Both the position numbers and the translations under genes were made by a program. Below the pieces are notes generated by a model. The model was not told where the DNA came from, did no database searches, and saw only the letters and a program-made list of their open reading frames with translations. Shown in pieces: positions 47,462-55,742 of a stretch of 64,000 nt of DNA. Origin of the DNA: Palsa-504 sp963834685. GTDB taxonomy: Bacteria; Actinomycetota; Actinomycetes; Streptosporangiales; Streptosporangiaceae. Numbering within the stretch: position 1 is the stretch's first letter; the number at the start of each line of letters is the position of its first letter. The stretch spans positions 434,001 through 498,000 of the forward strand of contig CAWICW010000014.1 in assembly GCA_963834685.1 (NCBI GenBank). Direction: 5' to 3'.

Positions 47462-47548
47462 ATGGACTGGCTAATAGCGGGCGTGTTGTTCATTCTCATC
47501 GTGACGATGCTGGTCATGCTCAAGAGGTCCGAAGGCCGTCGCCGGTAG
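47462..47548 (+). CDS. 28-residue single-TM mini-protein
   Basis: ATG 47462 to TAG 47546-47548 encodes 'MDWLIAGVLFILIVTMLVML' followed by 'KRSEGRRR': one hydrophobic helix and a positively charged tail, the classic N-out/C-in small membrane protein layout. GGAAGG lies ~7 bases upstream. It sits alone in the 264-base gap between the LLM and P450 genes. No homology is claimed; support is the ribosome site and clean TM pattern. Confidence 0.45.
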   Translation: MDWLIAGVLFILIVTMLVMLKRSEGRRR

Positions 47549-47631
47549 CAGGCCGGTGCTGCCCCGGATCGGTCTAGCCACTCCGCGGCTGCCGTGATGA
47601 AGTAGGAACAGGTTCTCGCGGAAGGGGCCGT

Positions 47632-48873
47632 GTGATGACTGTTGCCGGCATCGACCTGTCGGCCACCGAGTTCTGGGGCCTGCCGCTGGACGATCGGGCG
47701 GCGGCTTTCGCGCTGCTCAGGGCGCAGCAGCATCCGGTGTTCTTCGCCGAGCCCGAAACCCCGTTCGCCGAGAAGGGTCCCGGCTACTACGCACTGGTGC
47801 GATACGCCGACGTGGTGGAGGCGAGCAAGCATCCGGAGGTGTTCTCCTCGGCGAAGGGCGCCACCAGCATCCCCGACCTGCCGGTGGAGTTCAACGAGTA
47901 CTTCGGCTCGATGATCAACATGGACGACCCGAGGCATGCCCGGCTGCGGCGAATCGTCTCCCGGGCGTTCAGCCCGCGGCTGGTCGCGAAGTTCCAGGAC
48001 GACGTGCAGCGCGCGGCCGCCGGGGTCGTCGACGACCTGCTGGCCGCCGGCCCGTGCGATTTCGTCGCGGCCGTCGCGGCGAAGCTGCCGCTGAAGATCA
48101 TCTGCGACATGATGGGCGTCCCGGATGATCAGTACGAGATGGTCCTGGCCAGCACCAACATCATCTTGTCCGGAGCCGACCCCGAGTTCCTCAGCGAGGA
48201 TCTCGACCAGGCGGTGATCCAGCTCCTCGGTGCCGGGCAGGCCCTCGCCGACCTGCTCACCGGCCTGGCCGCCGCCCGCGCCGAGGTGCCCGCCGAGGAC
48301 CTGGTCTCCGCCCTGGTGACCGCGAACATCGATGGGGAGCAGCTGACCACTGCCGAACTCGCCTCGTTCTTCATCCTGCTGGTGGTGGCGGGCAACGAGA
48401 CCACCCGCAACGCCCTCTCGCACGGGCTGATGCTGCTCACCCAGTACCCGGAGCAACGTGCTCTGCTCCTCGCCGACCTGGAGGGCCGGCTCGAAGGGGC
48501 GGTCGAGGAGATCGTGCGTTACTCCTCCCCGGTCCTGTTCATGCGGCGGACCCTCACCCGTGACTACACCATGAACGGGCATGAGTACCGCGAAGGCGAC
48601 AAGACGGTGCTGTTCTACTACTCGGCCAACCGCGACGAGGCCACCTTCCCCGACCCCGACCGCTTCGACATCACCCGCTCGCCGAACCCGCACGTCGGCT
48701 TCGGCGCCGCCGGACCACACTACTGCCTGGGCGCCCACCTGGCCCGCCGCGAGCTCGCCGTCATGCTGCGCGAACTGCTCGCCCGCGTGCCCGGCATCAC
48801 GGTGGGTGAACCCGACCGCCTGCTGTCCAGCTTCATCAACGGCATCAAGCGCCTGCCCTGCCAGTTCACTTGA
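47632..48873 (+). CDS. Cytochrome P450
   Basis: A 413-residue soluble P450. The I-helix oxygen-binding motif is 'VVAGNETTRNALSHG' (~250-264), the K-helix ExxR is 'EEIVRYSS', and the heme-binding loop 'GFGAAGPHYCLGAHLARRE' has the Cys ligand near residue 365. The GxGPHYCLGA loop and 'FYYSANRDEATFPDPDRFDI' resemble the CYP124/125/142 sterol- and lipid-hydroxylase group of actinobacteria; substrate remains inference. GGAAGGGG precedes; GTG 47632 and ATG 47635 are alternative starts. No ferredoxin gene is adjacent. Confidence 0.94.
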   Translation: MMTVAGIDLSATEFWGLPLDDRAAAFALLRAQQHPVFFAEPETPFAEKGPGYYALVRYADVVEASKHPEVFSSAKGATSIPDLPVEFNEYFGSMINMDDPRHARLRRIVSRAFSPRLVAKFQDDVQRAAAGVVDDLLAAGPCDFVAAVAAKLPLKIICDMMGVPDDQYEMVLASTNIILSGADPEFLSEDLDQAVIQLLGAGQALADLLTGLAAARAEVPAEDLVSALVTANIDGEQLTTAELASFFILLVVAGNETTRNALSHGLMLLTQYPEQRALLLADLEGRLEGAVEEIVRYSSPVLFMRRTLTRDYTMNGHEYREGDKTVLFYYSANRDEATFPDPDRFDITRSPNPHVGFGAAGPHYCLGAHLARRELAVMLRELLARVPGITVGEPDRLLSSFINGIKRLPCQFT

Positions 48874-48946
48874 TGCCGGCGAAAGGCCTCCACAGCGACA
48901 CGAGCGCGAACCCGTCCAGAACCACCAGAATGTCGGTCCCCGCCCC

Positions 48947-48952
48947 TACGAT
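48947..48952 (+). promoter_or_regulatory. -10-like TACGAT for the Wadjet operon
   Basis: TACGAT ends 8 bases before the jetA GTG 48961; no Shine-Dalgarno is present in between, so jetA may be leaderless. Confidence 0.35.
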
Positions 48953-48960
48953 GATCCACC

Positions 48961-50439
48961 GTGGCGGAAACGAGCCCGAAAATGAGCACGGTGCGCTTCG
49001 ACGAGGTGGCCTGGCTGCGCGACAACAGCCCAGCGTGGCGGCTGCTGCGCGCCGACCACGCCCCGCTGATCCTCAGCTTCTTGCACCTCGTGTTCGTCGC
49101 CGAGAACGTGCGGTCGATCCCCGTCACCGACCTGGCCAGCCGCCTGGACGACGAGCTCTACGCGCTCAACGAGCGCGACGGGCAAACCGAGCCGAAGCGT
49201 TTCCCCAAGTCGGCCAAGGCGTACCTGGATGATTGGGCCGCGGCGGAGGTCGGCTGGCTCCGCAAGTACTACCCCGAGGGCACCGACGAGCCCCACCTCG
49301 ACGCCACGCCTGCCGTGGAGAAGGCACTGCAATGGGTGGCCAGCCTGAAAGAACGCGAGTTCATCGGCACCGAGTCGCGGCTCAATACGATCATCGACCT
49401 GCTTCGCCAGATCGTTTTCGGCACTGAGACCGACCCGGAGCAGCGGATCGCCGAGCTTCGCCGGCAGCGCCAGGAGATAGACGACCAGATCGCCCGGATC
49501 CAGGACGGCGAGCTCGAGTTGCTCGACGCCAGCGCGGTCCGCGACCGCTACCAGCAGTTCTCCGCGACCGCACGGGAGCTGCTCGCCGACTTCCGCGAGG
49601 TGGAGGAGAACTTCAGGAAGCTCGACCGGCAGCTCCGCGAGAAGATCACTGGCTGGCACGGCGGCAAGGGGGAACTGCTCGATGACGTGCTCGGCAGCCG
49701 GGAGACGATCGCCGGCTCGGACCAGGGCAAGTCCTTCCAGACGTTCTACGATTTCCTGCTGTCGCAGGCGCGGCAGCAGGAGCTGAGCGTCCTGCTGGAC
49801 AGCGTGCACCGGCTCACGGAGATCACCGGGAGGGATCCGCGGCTGCGGCACATCCACTACGACTGGCTCGACGCGGCTGAGCGGACGCAGGCGACAGTCC
49901 GCCAGCTGTCCGAACAGCTCCGGCGGTTCCTCGATGACCGGGTATGGTTCGAGAACCGCCGGGTGATCGACATCCTGCGCGGCATCGAGTCGAAGGCGCT
50001 GCAGCTCCGCGACATAAAGGACGTCCCGATGTCGATGGACATCGATGCCGCCGCGCCGGCCATCCGGCTGCCCATGGAGCGCCCGCTGTACGCTCCGGTG
50101 CGGAAGGCGCGGCTTGACAGCAAGAACGTGCGCCTCGCCGACGAGGAAACCGATCCAGCCGCGCTGTTCGAGCAGGTCTATGTGGATCCGGAGCCGCTGC
50201 GTGGCTGGGTCAGGCAGGCGCTGCGCCGCGCCGCGCAGATCAGCCTGGCCCAGCTCGTCACCGACCACCCCATCCGGCAGGGAGTGGCGGAGCTCGTCAC
50301 GTACCTGTCGCTGAAGGACGGCACGTTCGGGCTGGTCTTCGACGAGCACCGGCACGAGCAGGTGGGCTGGAGCGAGCCTGACGGCCGGGAACGGAAAGTG
50401 ACCATGCCGCGCGTCACGTTCGTCAGGAGCTCCCAGTGA
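48961..50439 (+). CDS. jetA: Wadjet type I protein JetA (DUF3375, kleisin-like)
   Basis: A 492-residue DUF3375 protein, the MukF/kleisin-like subunit of the Wadjet plasmid-defence SMC complex. It opens with winged-helix-like 'WRLLRADHAPLILSFLHLVF' and 'SRLDDELYALNERDG', characteristic of the family, then long coiled coils (~160-250: 'RIAELRRQRQEIDDQIARIQ') and a C-terminal winged-helix region. It bridges the JetC heads and carries JetB. GTG 48961 is likely leaderless. The stop overlaps jetB by 4 bases (ATGA-type), starting a chain of coupled genes jetA-B-C. Confidence 0.92.
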   Translation: MAETSPKMSTVRFDEVAWLRDNSPAWRLLRADHAPLILSFLHLVFVAENVRSIPVTDLASRLDDELYALNERDGQTEPKRFPKSAKAYLDDWAAAEVGWLRKYYPEGTDEPHLDATPAVEKALQWVASLKEREFIGTESRLNTIIDLLRQIVFGTETDPEQRIAELRRQRQEIDDQIARIQDGELELLDASAVRDRYQQFSATARELLADFREVEENFRKLDRQLREKITGWHGGKGELLDDVLGSRETIAGSDQGKSFQTFYDFLLSQARQQELSVLLDSVHRLTEITGRDPRLRHIHYDWLDAAERTQATVRQLSEQLRRFLDDRVWFENRRVIDILRGIESKALQLRDIKDVPMSMDIDAAAPAIRLPMERPLYAPVRKARLDSKNVRLADEETDPAALFEQVYVDPEPLRGWVRQALRRAAQISLAQLVTDHPIRQGVAELVTYLSLKDGTFGLVFDEHRHEQVGWSEPDGRERKVTMPRVTFVRSSQ

Positions 50440-51032
50440 CCGAGCCCGACCTGCCGCTGGCCGTTACCCAGCTGATGAAAGGCGTCGTGTACCGCGACAC
50501 GCACGAGCGCGCCTGGCGGCACCTGCTCCAGCTGCAGCCCCAAGTACGGGACTACGTCGCCGTGCTCGGCCTGCAGGTCGTCCTCGACGAGGCCGAAGGC
50601 TACGCGTTCTGCCGTCAGCGCCCGCCCGACGAGGAGCGCGACGACGACAGCGAACCGCTGCCCCGGCTTATCCCGCGCCGCCCGCTGTCCTTCCACGTGA
50701 GCCTGCTGCTCGCGCTGCTCCGCAAGAAACTCGCCGAATTCGACGCGCAAGGCGGCGACACCAAGCTGATGCTGACCCGGGACCAGATCGCGGAGATGAT
50801 GCGGGTATTCCTGCCGGTCACCAGCAACGAGGTGCGCTTGGCCGACAAGATCGACGCGTACCTCAGCAAGGCCGTCGACCTGGGCTTCCTCCGCCCGGCC
50901 AAGAACGCCGAGCCGGTCTACGAGGTCCGCCGGATCCTCAAGGCCTTCGTCGACGGCCAGTGGCTCGCCGACTTCGACGCCAGGCTCGCCGAATACGCCG
51001 AACTAGCCCGCCAACCCAAGGACGCCGAATGA
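50436..51032 (+). CDS. jetB: Wadjet type I protein JetB (DUF4194, KITE-like)
   Basis: A 198-residue DUF4194 protein, the MukE/KITE-like subunit that binds JetA. Family features include 'LLQLQPQVRDYVAVLGLQVV', 'RRPLSFHVSLLLALLRKKL', 'LTRDQIAEMMRVFLP' and 'LGFLRPAKNAEPVYEVRRIL', the tandem winged-helix pattern. Start and stop both overlap neighbours by 4 bases. Length is normal. Confidence 0.92.
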   Translation: MTEPDLPLAVTQLMKGVVYRDTHERAWRHLLQLQPQVRDYVAVLGLQVVLDEAEGYAFCRQRPPDEERDDDSEPLPRLIPRRPLSFHVSLLLALLRKKLAEFDAQGGDTKLMLTRDQIAEMMRVFLPVTSNEVRLADKIDAYLSKAVDLGFLRPAKNAEPVYEVRRILKAFVDGQWLADFDARLAEYAELARQPKDAE

Positions 51033-54000
51033 CCGAGACCCTCAGCGGCTTCCGGCTGACCCGCCTGGAACTATACAACTGGGGCACATTCGACCAGCGC
51101 GTCTGGTCGCTGGACGCGAACGCGCGGAACACGCTGCTGACCGGTGACATCGGTTCCGGGAAGTCCACCATCGTCGACGCGGTCACCACGCTGCTGCTGC
51201 CGGCCAACCGGATTTCATACAACAAGGCCGCCGGCGCGGACACCAGAGAGCGGTCGCTGCGCTCGTACGTGCTCGGCTACTACAAGTCCGAGCGCAACGA
51301 GGTCACCGGCACCACCAAGCCGGTTGCGCTGCGCGACGGCGCGAAGTACAGCGTGATCCTCGGCGTGTTCGCCAACGAGGGGTACGACGCGACCGTCACC
51401 ATCGCCCAGGTGTTCTGGCTGCGCGGCGCCGACGCCGCGGGACAGCCCGACCGGTTCTACGTGACCGCGGACCAGGCGTTGTCGGTGGCGGGTGACTTTG
51501 CCGACTTCGGCTCCGACATGGCCGCGCTGCGCAGGCGCCTGCGGGCGGCCGACGCCCGGGTCTACGACAGCTTCCCGGACTACGGCAAGGATTTCCGCCG
51601 CCGTCTCGGCATCGAGTCCGAGCAGGCGATGGAGCTGTTCCATCAGACGGTATCCATGAAATCGGTCGGCAACCTCACCGATTTCGTCCGCGATCACATG
51701 CTCGAGCCCTTCGACGCCGCGAAATGGACCTTGAGCATCGTGGCGCACTTCGACGATCTCACCAAGGCCCACGAGGCGGTCCAGCGGGCCCGGGCCCAGC
51801 TGGCCGCGCTCGGCCCGCTGCTGGCCGAATGCGATGCCCACGACAAGGTCGCCGCCGAGATAGCCGCGCTGACCGACCAGCGAACGGCACTGAGGTATTT
51901 CTTCGCCGACCTCAAGGCTGGCCACCTGGACCGGTTGCTGTCCGATCTTTGTACCGAACGGACCACCCTGCGTGCTCGGCTAACCGATCTCGCCACCCGG
52001 CTGAGGGACTTGCGGTCGCGTGAACGCTCGCTGGATATCGAGCTCGCCGGGCACGGCGGGAACCGCCTGGCCGAGATCGACCGCCTGATCAAGGACGGCG
52101 AGGCGGCGGCCCGTGACCGGATGGACCGGGCCGAGAGGTTCGCGAAACTGCTCGCCGAGGCAGGCTTGGATCCGGTCGAGACCGCGGACCACTTCGCCGC
52201 CCGCCGCCACCAGATCACCGCCGTCCGCGACCGGGCCAAGCAGGACCTCGCCGACGCTCAGAACCGGCTCCACGACGCCGTGTACGCGGCCAGGGGACTC
52301 CAAGACAAGGCGGCCGGGGTCAACGCCGAGCTGGTCAGCCTGCGCGAGCACCCGAACAACATTCCCAAGCACCAGCTGGACCTGCGGGCCTGGATGTGCC
52401 GGGAACTGCGGCTCGACCCGGAGGCACTGCCCTTCGCCGGGGAGCTGATCGCGGTGCGCCCGGGGGAAGCGGACTGGGAGGGCGCGGCCGAACGGCTGCT
52501 GCACGGTTTCGCGTTGTCCCTGCTCGTCCCCGATCAGCACTACGCTGCGGTCTCCGACTGGATCGACACCCGCCACCTGAAGGCGCGGGTGGTGTACTAC
52601 CGGGTTGCCGACCCGGCCCGGGAAGGGCGGATCCCGTCGGCCACCTGGTCGCCTGGCGCGCTGGCCGCGAAGCTGGAGATCAGGGACCACCCGTTCGCCC
52701 CCTGGCTGGAGCGCGAGCTGGCCAGGCGGGCCGACTTCGAGTGCGTCGAGACCATCGCCGAGTTCCGGCGCGCAGTCAGGGCGGTCACCAAAGCCGGGCA
52801 GTCCAAGGGGGATCGTGGCCGGCACGAGAAGGACGACCGGCACCGCATCGATGACCGCAGCCAGTACGTCCTGGGCTGGTCCAACGAGCGGAAGCTCGAG
52901 GCCCTGATCTGGCAGGCCACGTCACTGGCGGCTCAGCTCTCCGCGGTCACCGAAGAGCAGGCAGGTTATGAGCAGGCGCGGGACGCCGCGATCGATCGCG
53001 GTCAGGTGCTGGCCGGGCTGGACCAGACCCGCGAGTTCGCCGACATCAACTGGCAGTCCGTGGTCAACCGGACCGAGGAGCTCAAGGCGGAAAAGCGCGA
53101 GCTTGAGGCGGCATCGGCCGAGCTGGCCCGGCTAAACCGTGACCTGGAAACGGTGCGCGAGCAGATCGGTGCCGCCGAGGCCGTACACGGGGAGGTACAG
53201 CAGCGGCTCGGCAGTCTGGACAATGAGATCGCCAGGGCCGGGCGGCGCCGCGACGAGGTGACCGCGACGCTGGGCGAGCCGGGCTGCCAGTCGGCGCGCG
53301 CGCACTTCAGCGCCATCTCCGGCCTGCTCGAGGGGTTCCAGCACGCGGCACCAGCGGACGCCGAGGGCTGCGACAAGGCGGAGATGGCCGCGAATACCGA
53401 AGTCAGCGCGGTCATCGACCGCCGCACCGTGCGACGCACGACTCTCGGAAACAAGATCGTCTCCCTGATGGGCGAATTCCGGAGCCAGTACCCGGTGGAA
53501 ACCGCGGAGCTGGACGCGGCGGTGGAAGCCGCAGACGGGTACCGCGAGCTGCACCAGCGGCTGACCGGAGACGACCTGCCCCGGTTCCAGCAGCAGTTCA
53601 AGACCTACCTGAACCAGAACACGATCCGCGACATCGCCGGCTTCCAGTCCCAGCTGAACAAGCAGGAGCAGGTGATCAGGGATCGGATAGCCACCATCAA
53701 CGCCTCGCTGGTCGACGTGGACTACAACCCCGGCCGGTACATCAAGCTCGAGACGCAGGCGACTCCGCACGTAGATATCCGCGACTTCCGCGCCGACCTG
53801 CTCGCCTGTACCGAGGGCGCGGTCTCAGCGGAAACCTCCGACCAGTACTCCGAGCAGAAGTTCTTGCAGGTCAGCAGGATCATCGAGAGGTTCAGGGGCC
53901 GGGAGGGCCAGAGCGAGGCAGACCGGAAGTGGACCCGGTTCGTCACCGACGTGCGGAACTGGTTCACCTTCACCGCGTCCGAACGCTACCGCGAAGACGA

Positions 54001-54397
54001 CACCGAATACGAGCACTACGCCGACTCGGCGGGCAAGTCCGGCGGGCAGAAGGAGAAGCTGGCCTACACGATCCTTGCCGCGTCGCTGGCGTACCAGTTC
54101 AAGCTGGAGTGGGGCGCGGTCAAGTCCAGGACGTTCCGCTTCACGGTCATCGACGAGGCGTTCGGCCGGGGCTCGGACGAGTCGACCAGGTTCGCGCTCG
54201 AGCTGTTCAGCCGGCTCGGCCTGCAGCTGCTGATCGTCACCCCGCTGCAGAAGATCCACGTCATCGAGCCGTACGTGTCCGCGGTCGGCTTCGTCGACAA
54301 CCCGACCAGCTGCTATTCGCGGCTGCAGACGCTGACCATCGAGGAGTACCACGCCCGCCGGATCGCGCACATCATCGGTCAGCAGGAGGCCGCCTGA
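51029..54397 (+). CDS. jetC: Wadjet type I protein JetC (SMC/MukB-like ATPase)
   Basis: A 1122-residue SMC-like ATPase. The N-terminal head has Walker A 'LTGDIGSGKSTIVDAVTTLL' (~32-51); two coiled-coil arms flank a hinge region around residues 480-620; the C-terminal head has the ABC signature 'AGKSGGQKEKLAYTI' and Walker B 'FTVIDEAFGRGSDES'. With JetA and JetB it should extrude DNA loops and recognise small circular plasmids, handing them to JetD for cleavage (established for Wadjet). ATG 51029 overlaps the jetB stop. The frame is open further upstream but the extra residues are shadows. Confidence 0.95.
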   Translation: MTETLSGFRLTRLELYNWGTFDQRVWSLDANARNTLLTGDIGSGKSTIVDAVTTLLLPANRISYNKAAGADTRERSLRSYVLGYYKSERNEVTGTTKPVALRDGAKYSVILGVFANEGYDATVTIAQVFWLRGADAAGQPDRFYVTADQALSVAGDFADFGSDMAALRRRLRAADARVYDSFPDYGKDFRRRLGIESEQAMELFHQTVSMKSVGNLTDFVRDHMLEPFDAAKWTLSIVAHFDDLTKAHEAVQRARAQLAALGPLLAECDAHDKVAAEIAALTDQRTALRYFFADLKAGHLDRLLSDLCTERTTLRARLTDLATRLRDLRSRERSLDIELAGHGGNRLAEIDRLIKDGEAAARDRMDRAERFAKLLAEAGLDPVETADHFAARRHQITAVRDRAKQDLADAQNRLHDAVYAARGLQDKAAGVNAELVSLREHPNNIPKHQLDLRAWMCRELRLDPEALPFAGELIAVRPGEADWEGAAERLLHGFALSLLVPDQHYAAVSDWIDTRHLKARVVYYRVADPAREGRIPSATWSPGALAAKLEIRDHPFAPWLERELARRADFECVETIAEFRRAVRAVTKAGQSKGDRGRHEKDDRHRIDDRSQYVLGWSNERKLEALIWQATSLAAQLSAVTEEQAGYEQARDAAIDRGQVLAGLDQTREFADINWQSVVNRTEELKAEKRELEAASAELARLNRDLETVREQIGAAEAVHGEVQQRLGSLDNEIARAGRRRDEVTATLGEPGCQSARAHFSAISGLLEGFQHAAPADAEGCDKAEMAANTEVSAVIDRRTVRRTTLGNKIVSLMGEFRSQYPVETAELDAAVEAADGYRELHQRLTGDDLPRFQQQFKTYLNQNTIRDIAGFQSQLNKQEQVIRDRIATINASLVDVDYNPGRYIKLETQATPHVDIRDFRADLLACTEGAVSAETSDQYSEQKFLQVSRIIERFRGREGQSEADRKWTRFVTDVRNWFTFTASERYREDDTEYEHYADSAGKSGGQKEKLAYTILAASLAYQFKLEWGAVKSRTFRFTVIDEAFGRGSDESTRFALELFSRLGLQLLIVTPLQKIHVIEPYVSAVGFVDNPTSCYSRLQTLTIEEYHARRIAHIIGQQEAA

Positions 54398-54398
54398 C

Positions 54399-55742
54399 AT
54401 GATGAGCGAGCCGGAGGGGCGCGGCGCCGTCTGGACCGAGGAGGGAGGGACGAGCGACGAGGGCCCGCCGCCGCAGGCGGCCCGGCGAGCAAGGCGGGGC
54501 CTGGAGGCGCCCAGAAGGCGAGCGGGAAACACAGCTCGGGCCTGGACCCGCCCGGCGGAGGTACGCGCGTGGCTCGACAAGAGATGGCAGTCCGGCGCAC
54601 TGCTCACCGCGTTCGCCGAGGGCGCTCAGTGGCAGCCGCTGAGCATCCCGCTGCGCGGCCCCGCCGCCGGGCAGATCGCCGAGCAGCTCGCGGAGACCCA
54701 GCAGTGGGCGGCAGAGTGGGCCCGGGCCGGGCGCGGCCCGCTGCGCGTCGAGTACAAGAAGATCGGCGGCCGCGAGGTTGGCGCCAACCTGATTCCCAGC
54801 CGGGCCTGGATCGACGGCTACGACCGCGCGTGGGAGCTGCTCGGCGTCGGTGCCCAGGTGCGCAGGTTCAGCTCTCTGGCCGCCGCCACCGCCGAGCGCT
54901 GCCCCCGGCTTGTCCCGTGGGTGACCCGCCGCCCGCTGCAGACGCTCCGGTTGGCGGATGGGTGGGACGAGCTGCTGGCCACCGTCCGGTGGATCGACGA
55001 GCGGCAGTCACCCGGGATGTACCTGCGGCAGGTCGACGTCCCAGGCGTGGACACCAAGTTCATCGAGCGCCACCGGGGCGTCCTCGCCGAGCTGCTTGAC
55101 CTGCAGCTTGACTGCGACCGGATCGACCCGGACGCTACCGACTTCGCTGCGCGTTACCGGTTTCGCCGCAAGCCGGGCTACGTGCGCTTCCGCTCGCCGG
55201 GTCTCGGCCGTTTCAGCGAGCTGACCGTCCGCGCGGACGAATTCGCCGCTCCGCCGCCCGGTGCCACGCGAGCCTACGTGGTCGAAAACGAGGTCACCTA
55301 CCTGGCCTTCCCGCTGCCCGGCGCCGCTGTCGTCATCTTCGGCGGGGGATATGCGGTGGACGTCCTCGAGCCGCTGGGCTGGCTGACGGACCTGGACCTG
55401 GTCTACTGGGGCGACATCGACACCCACGGTTTCGCGATCTTGAACCGGCTGCGGCACCGGTTCGGGAACGCGCGGTCCATGCTGATGGACCGCACCACCC
55501 TGCTCGGCCACCGCGGCCAGTGGGTGACCGAGCCGCGGCCGACGGCCGCCGTCCTGGACCTCCTGGATGCCGGGGAAGCAGAGTTCTACCGCGATCTGGT
55601 TGAAGGAGTGTTCGGGCCATCGGTGAGGCTGGAGCAGGAACGCATCCGCTTCGCCGCCATCGAGCGAGCCCTGGATCAGACCGAGGCGACTTTGGGCGTA
55701 CGGTTACTCACGGAGCCATCGACCCGGGAGCCACGCCGATGA
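54399..55742 (+). CDS. jetD: Wadjet type I protein JetD (Toprim nuclease)
   Basis: A 447-residue protein: DUF3322 N-terminal part from ~residue 48 ('WTRPAEVRAWLDKRW'), then a DUF2220/Toprim-like nuclease with 'AYVVENEVTYLAFP' (catalytic Glu) and 'LVYWGDIDTHGFAILNRLR' (acidic DxD). It makes the double-strand cut in plasmids held by JetABC. The first ~47 residues are low-complexity, Arg/Gly/Pro-rich, and overlap the repeat shared with gltB (54461-54481); they are not part of the usual JetD. ATG 54399 starts 1 base after jetC's stop; ATG 54402 is an alternative. The stop overlaps the C45 hydrolase start. Confidence 0.93.
   Translation: MMSEPEGRGAVWTEEGGTSDEGPPPQAARRARRGLEAPRRRAGNTARAWTRPAEVRAWLDKRWQSGALLTAFAEGAQWQPLSIPLRGPAAGQIAEQLAETQQWAAEWARAGRGPLRVEYKKIGGREVGANLIPSRAWIDGYDRAWELLGVGAQVRRFSSLAAATAERCPRLVPWVTRRPLQTLRLADGWDELLATVRWIDERQSPGMYLRQVDVPGVDTKFIERHRGVLAELLDLQLDCDRIDPDATDFAARYRFRRKPGYVRFRSPGLGRFSELTVRADEFAAPPPGATRAYVVENEVTYLAFPLPGAAVVIFGGGYAVDVLEPLGWLTDLDLVYWGDIDTHGFAILNRLRHRFGNARSMLMDRTTLLGHRGQWVTEPRPTAAVLDLLDAGEAEFYRDLVEGVFGPSVRLEQERIRFAAIERALDQTEATLGVRLLTEPSTREPRR
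54461..54481. repeat. Repeat core shared with gltB, in the jetD N-terminus
   Basis: These 21 bases are identical to 4734-4754 inside gltB and encode Gly-Pro-Pro-Pro-Gln-Ala-Ala in both proteins. They contain GCCGCC/GGCGGC arms. Flanking sequence differs, so the two copies belong to a dispersed element rather than a gene duplication. Confidence 0.6.
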
